From the NCBI GenBank assembly GCA_036654795.1, contig JAVVRI010000071.1, positions 1 to 15,760 on the forward strand: a DNA stretch of 15,760 nucleotides, in the 5' to 3' direction. Position numbers and translations under genes: made by a program. Below the pieces are notes generated by a model, which was not told the origin of the DNA, did no database searches, and was given only the letters and a program-made list of their open reading frames with translations. This document shows positions 15,760-15,760 of the stretch, one piece after another (within the stretch, counting starts at the first letter, position 1; each line of letters opens with the position of its first letter). This stretch comes from JAVVRI01 sp036654795. GTDB taxonomy: Bacteria > Bacteroidota > Bacteroidia > Bacteroidales > Tannerellaceae.

Positions 15760-15760
15760 G

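Overview
The window looks like a piece of a Bacteroidota chromosome, most likely order Bacteroidales. Four things support this: a glycine-lipid acyltransferase pair, a BamA-family lipoprotein (TamL type) paired with TamB, a DUF2723 membrane protein, and promoter-like TAnnTTTG -7 boxes without Shine-Dalgarno sequences. All confident genes are on the minus strand. It is a draft assembly, with three 10-N gaps at 8068-8077, 11897-11906 and 14272-14281. I saw no rRNA, tRNA, CRISPR array or complete mobile element.

Reading in the direction of transcription (right to left), there are three probable transcription units. (1) tamB (15482-10828) and tamL (10835-8535) overlap by 8 nt and encode an envelope-spanning translocation/assembly module: an inner-membrane-anchored periplasmic TamB and an outer-membrane Omp85-family lipoprotein. 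A TATCTTTG box lies about 115 nt upstream of tamB, and a 22-codon reading frame in the leader ends in an ATGA overlap with the tamB start. (2) A DUF2723 multi-pass membrane protein (8342-5109), a small polysaccharide-deacetylase-fold protein (5102-4491), the tRNA epoxyqueuosine reductase queG (4494-3559) and a secreted S37-type serine peptidase (3552-2263) are joined by gaps of 6 nt or less, or by a 4-nt overlap. A TACCTTTG box lies upstream. (3) glsA (2139-1312) and glsB (1300-335), 11 nt apart behind a TATCTTTG box, should make glycine lipids.

Most of the window is therefore envelope biogenesis (lipids, outer-membrane assembly, probable glycan chemistry) plus one tRNA-modification gene. I do not see a new defence or mobile system. 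The least explained parts are the two edges. Positions 258-297 and 15671-15710 are diverged inverted copies of the same sequence (35/40 identical, with a perfect 20-bp core). The left edge (1-334) also carries two large overlapping inverted repeats and broken reading frames. These edges look like remnants or ends of an unidentified dispersed repeat or mobile gene, and may be where the assembly broke.
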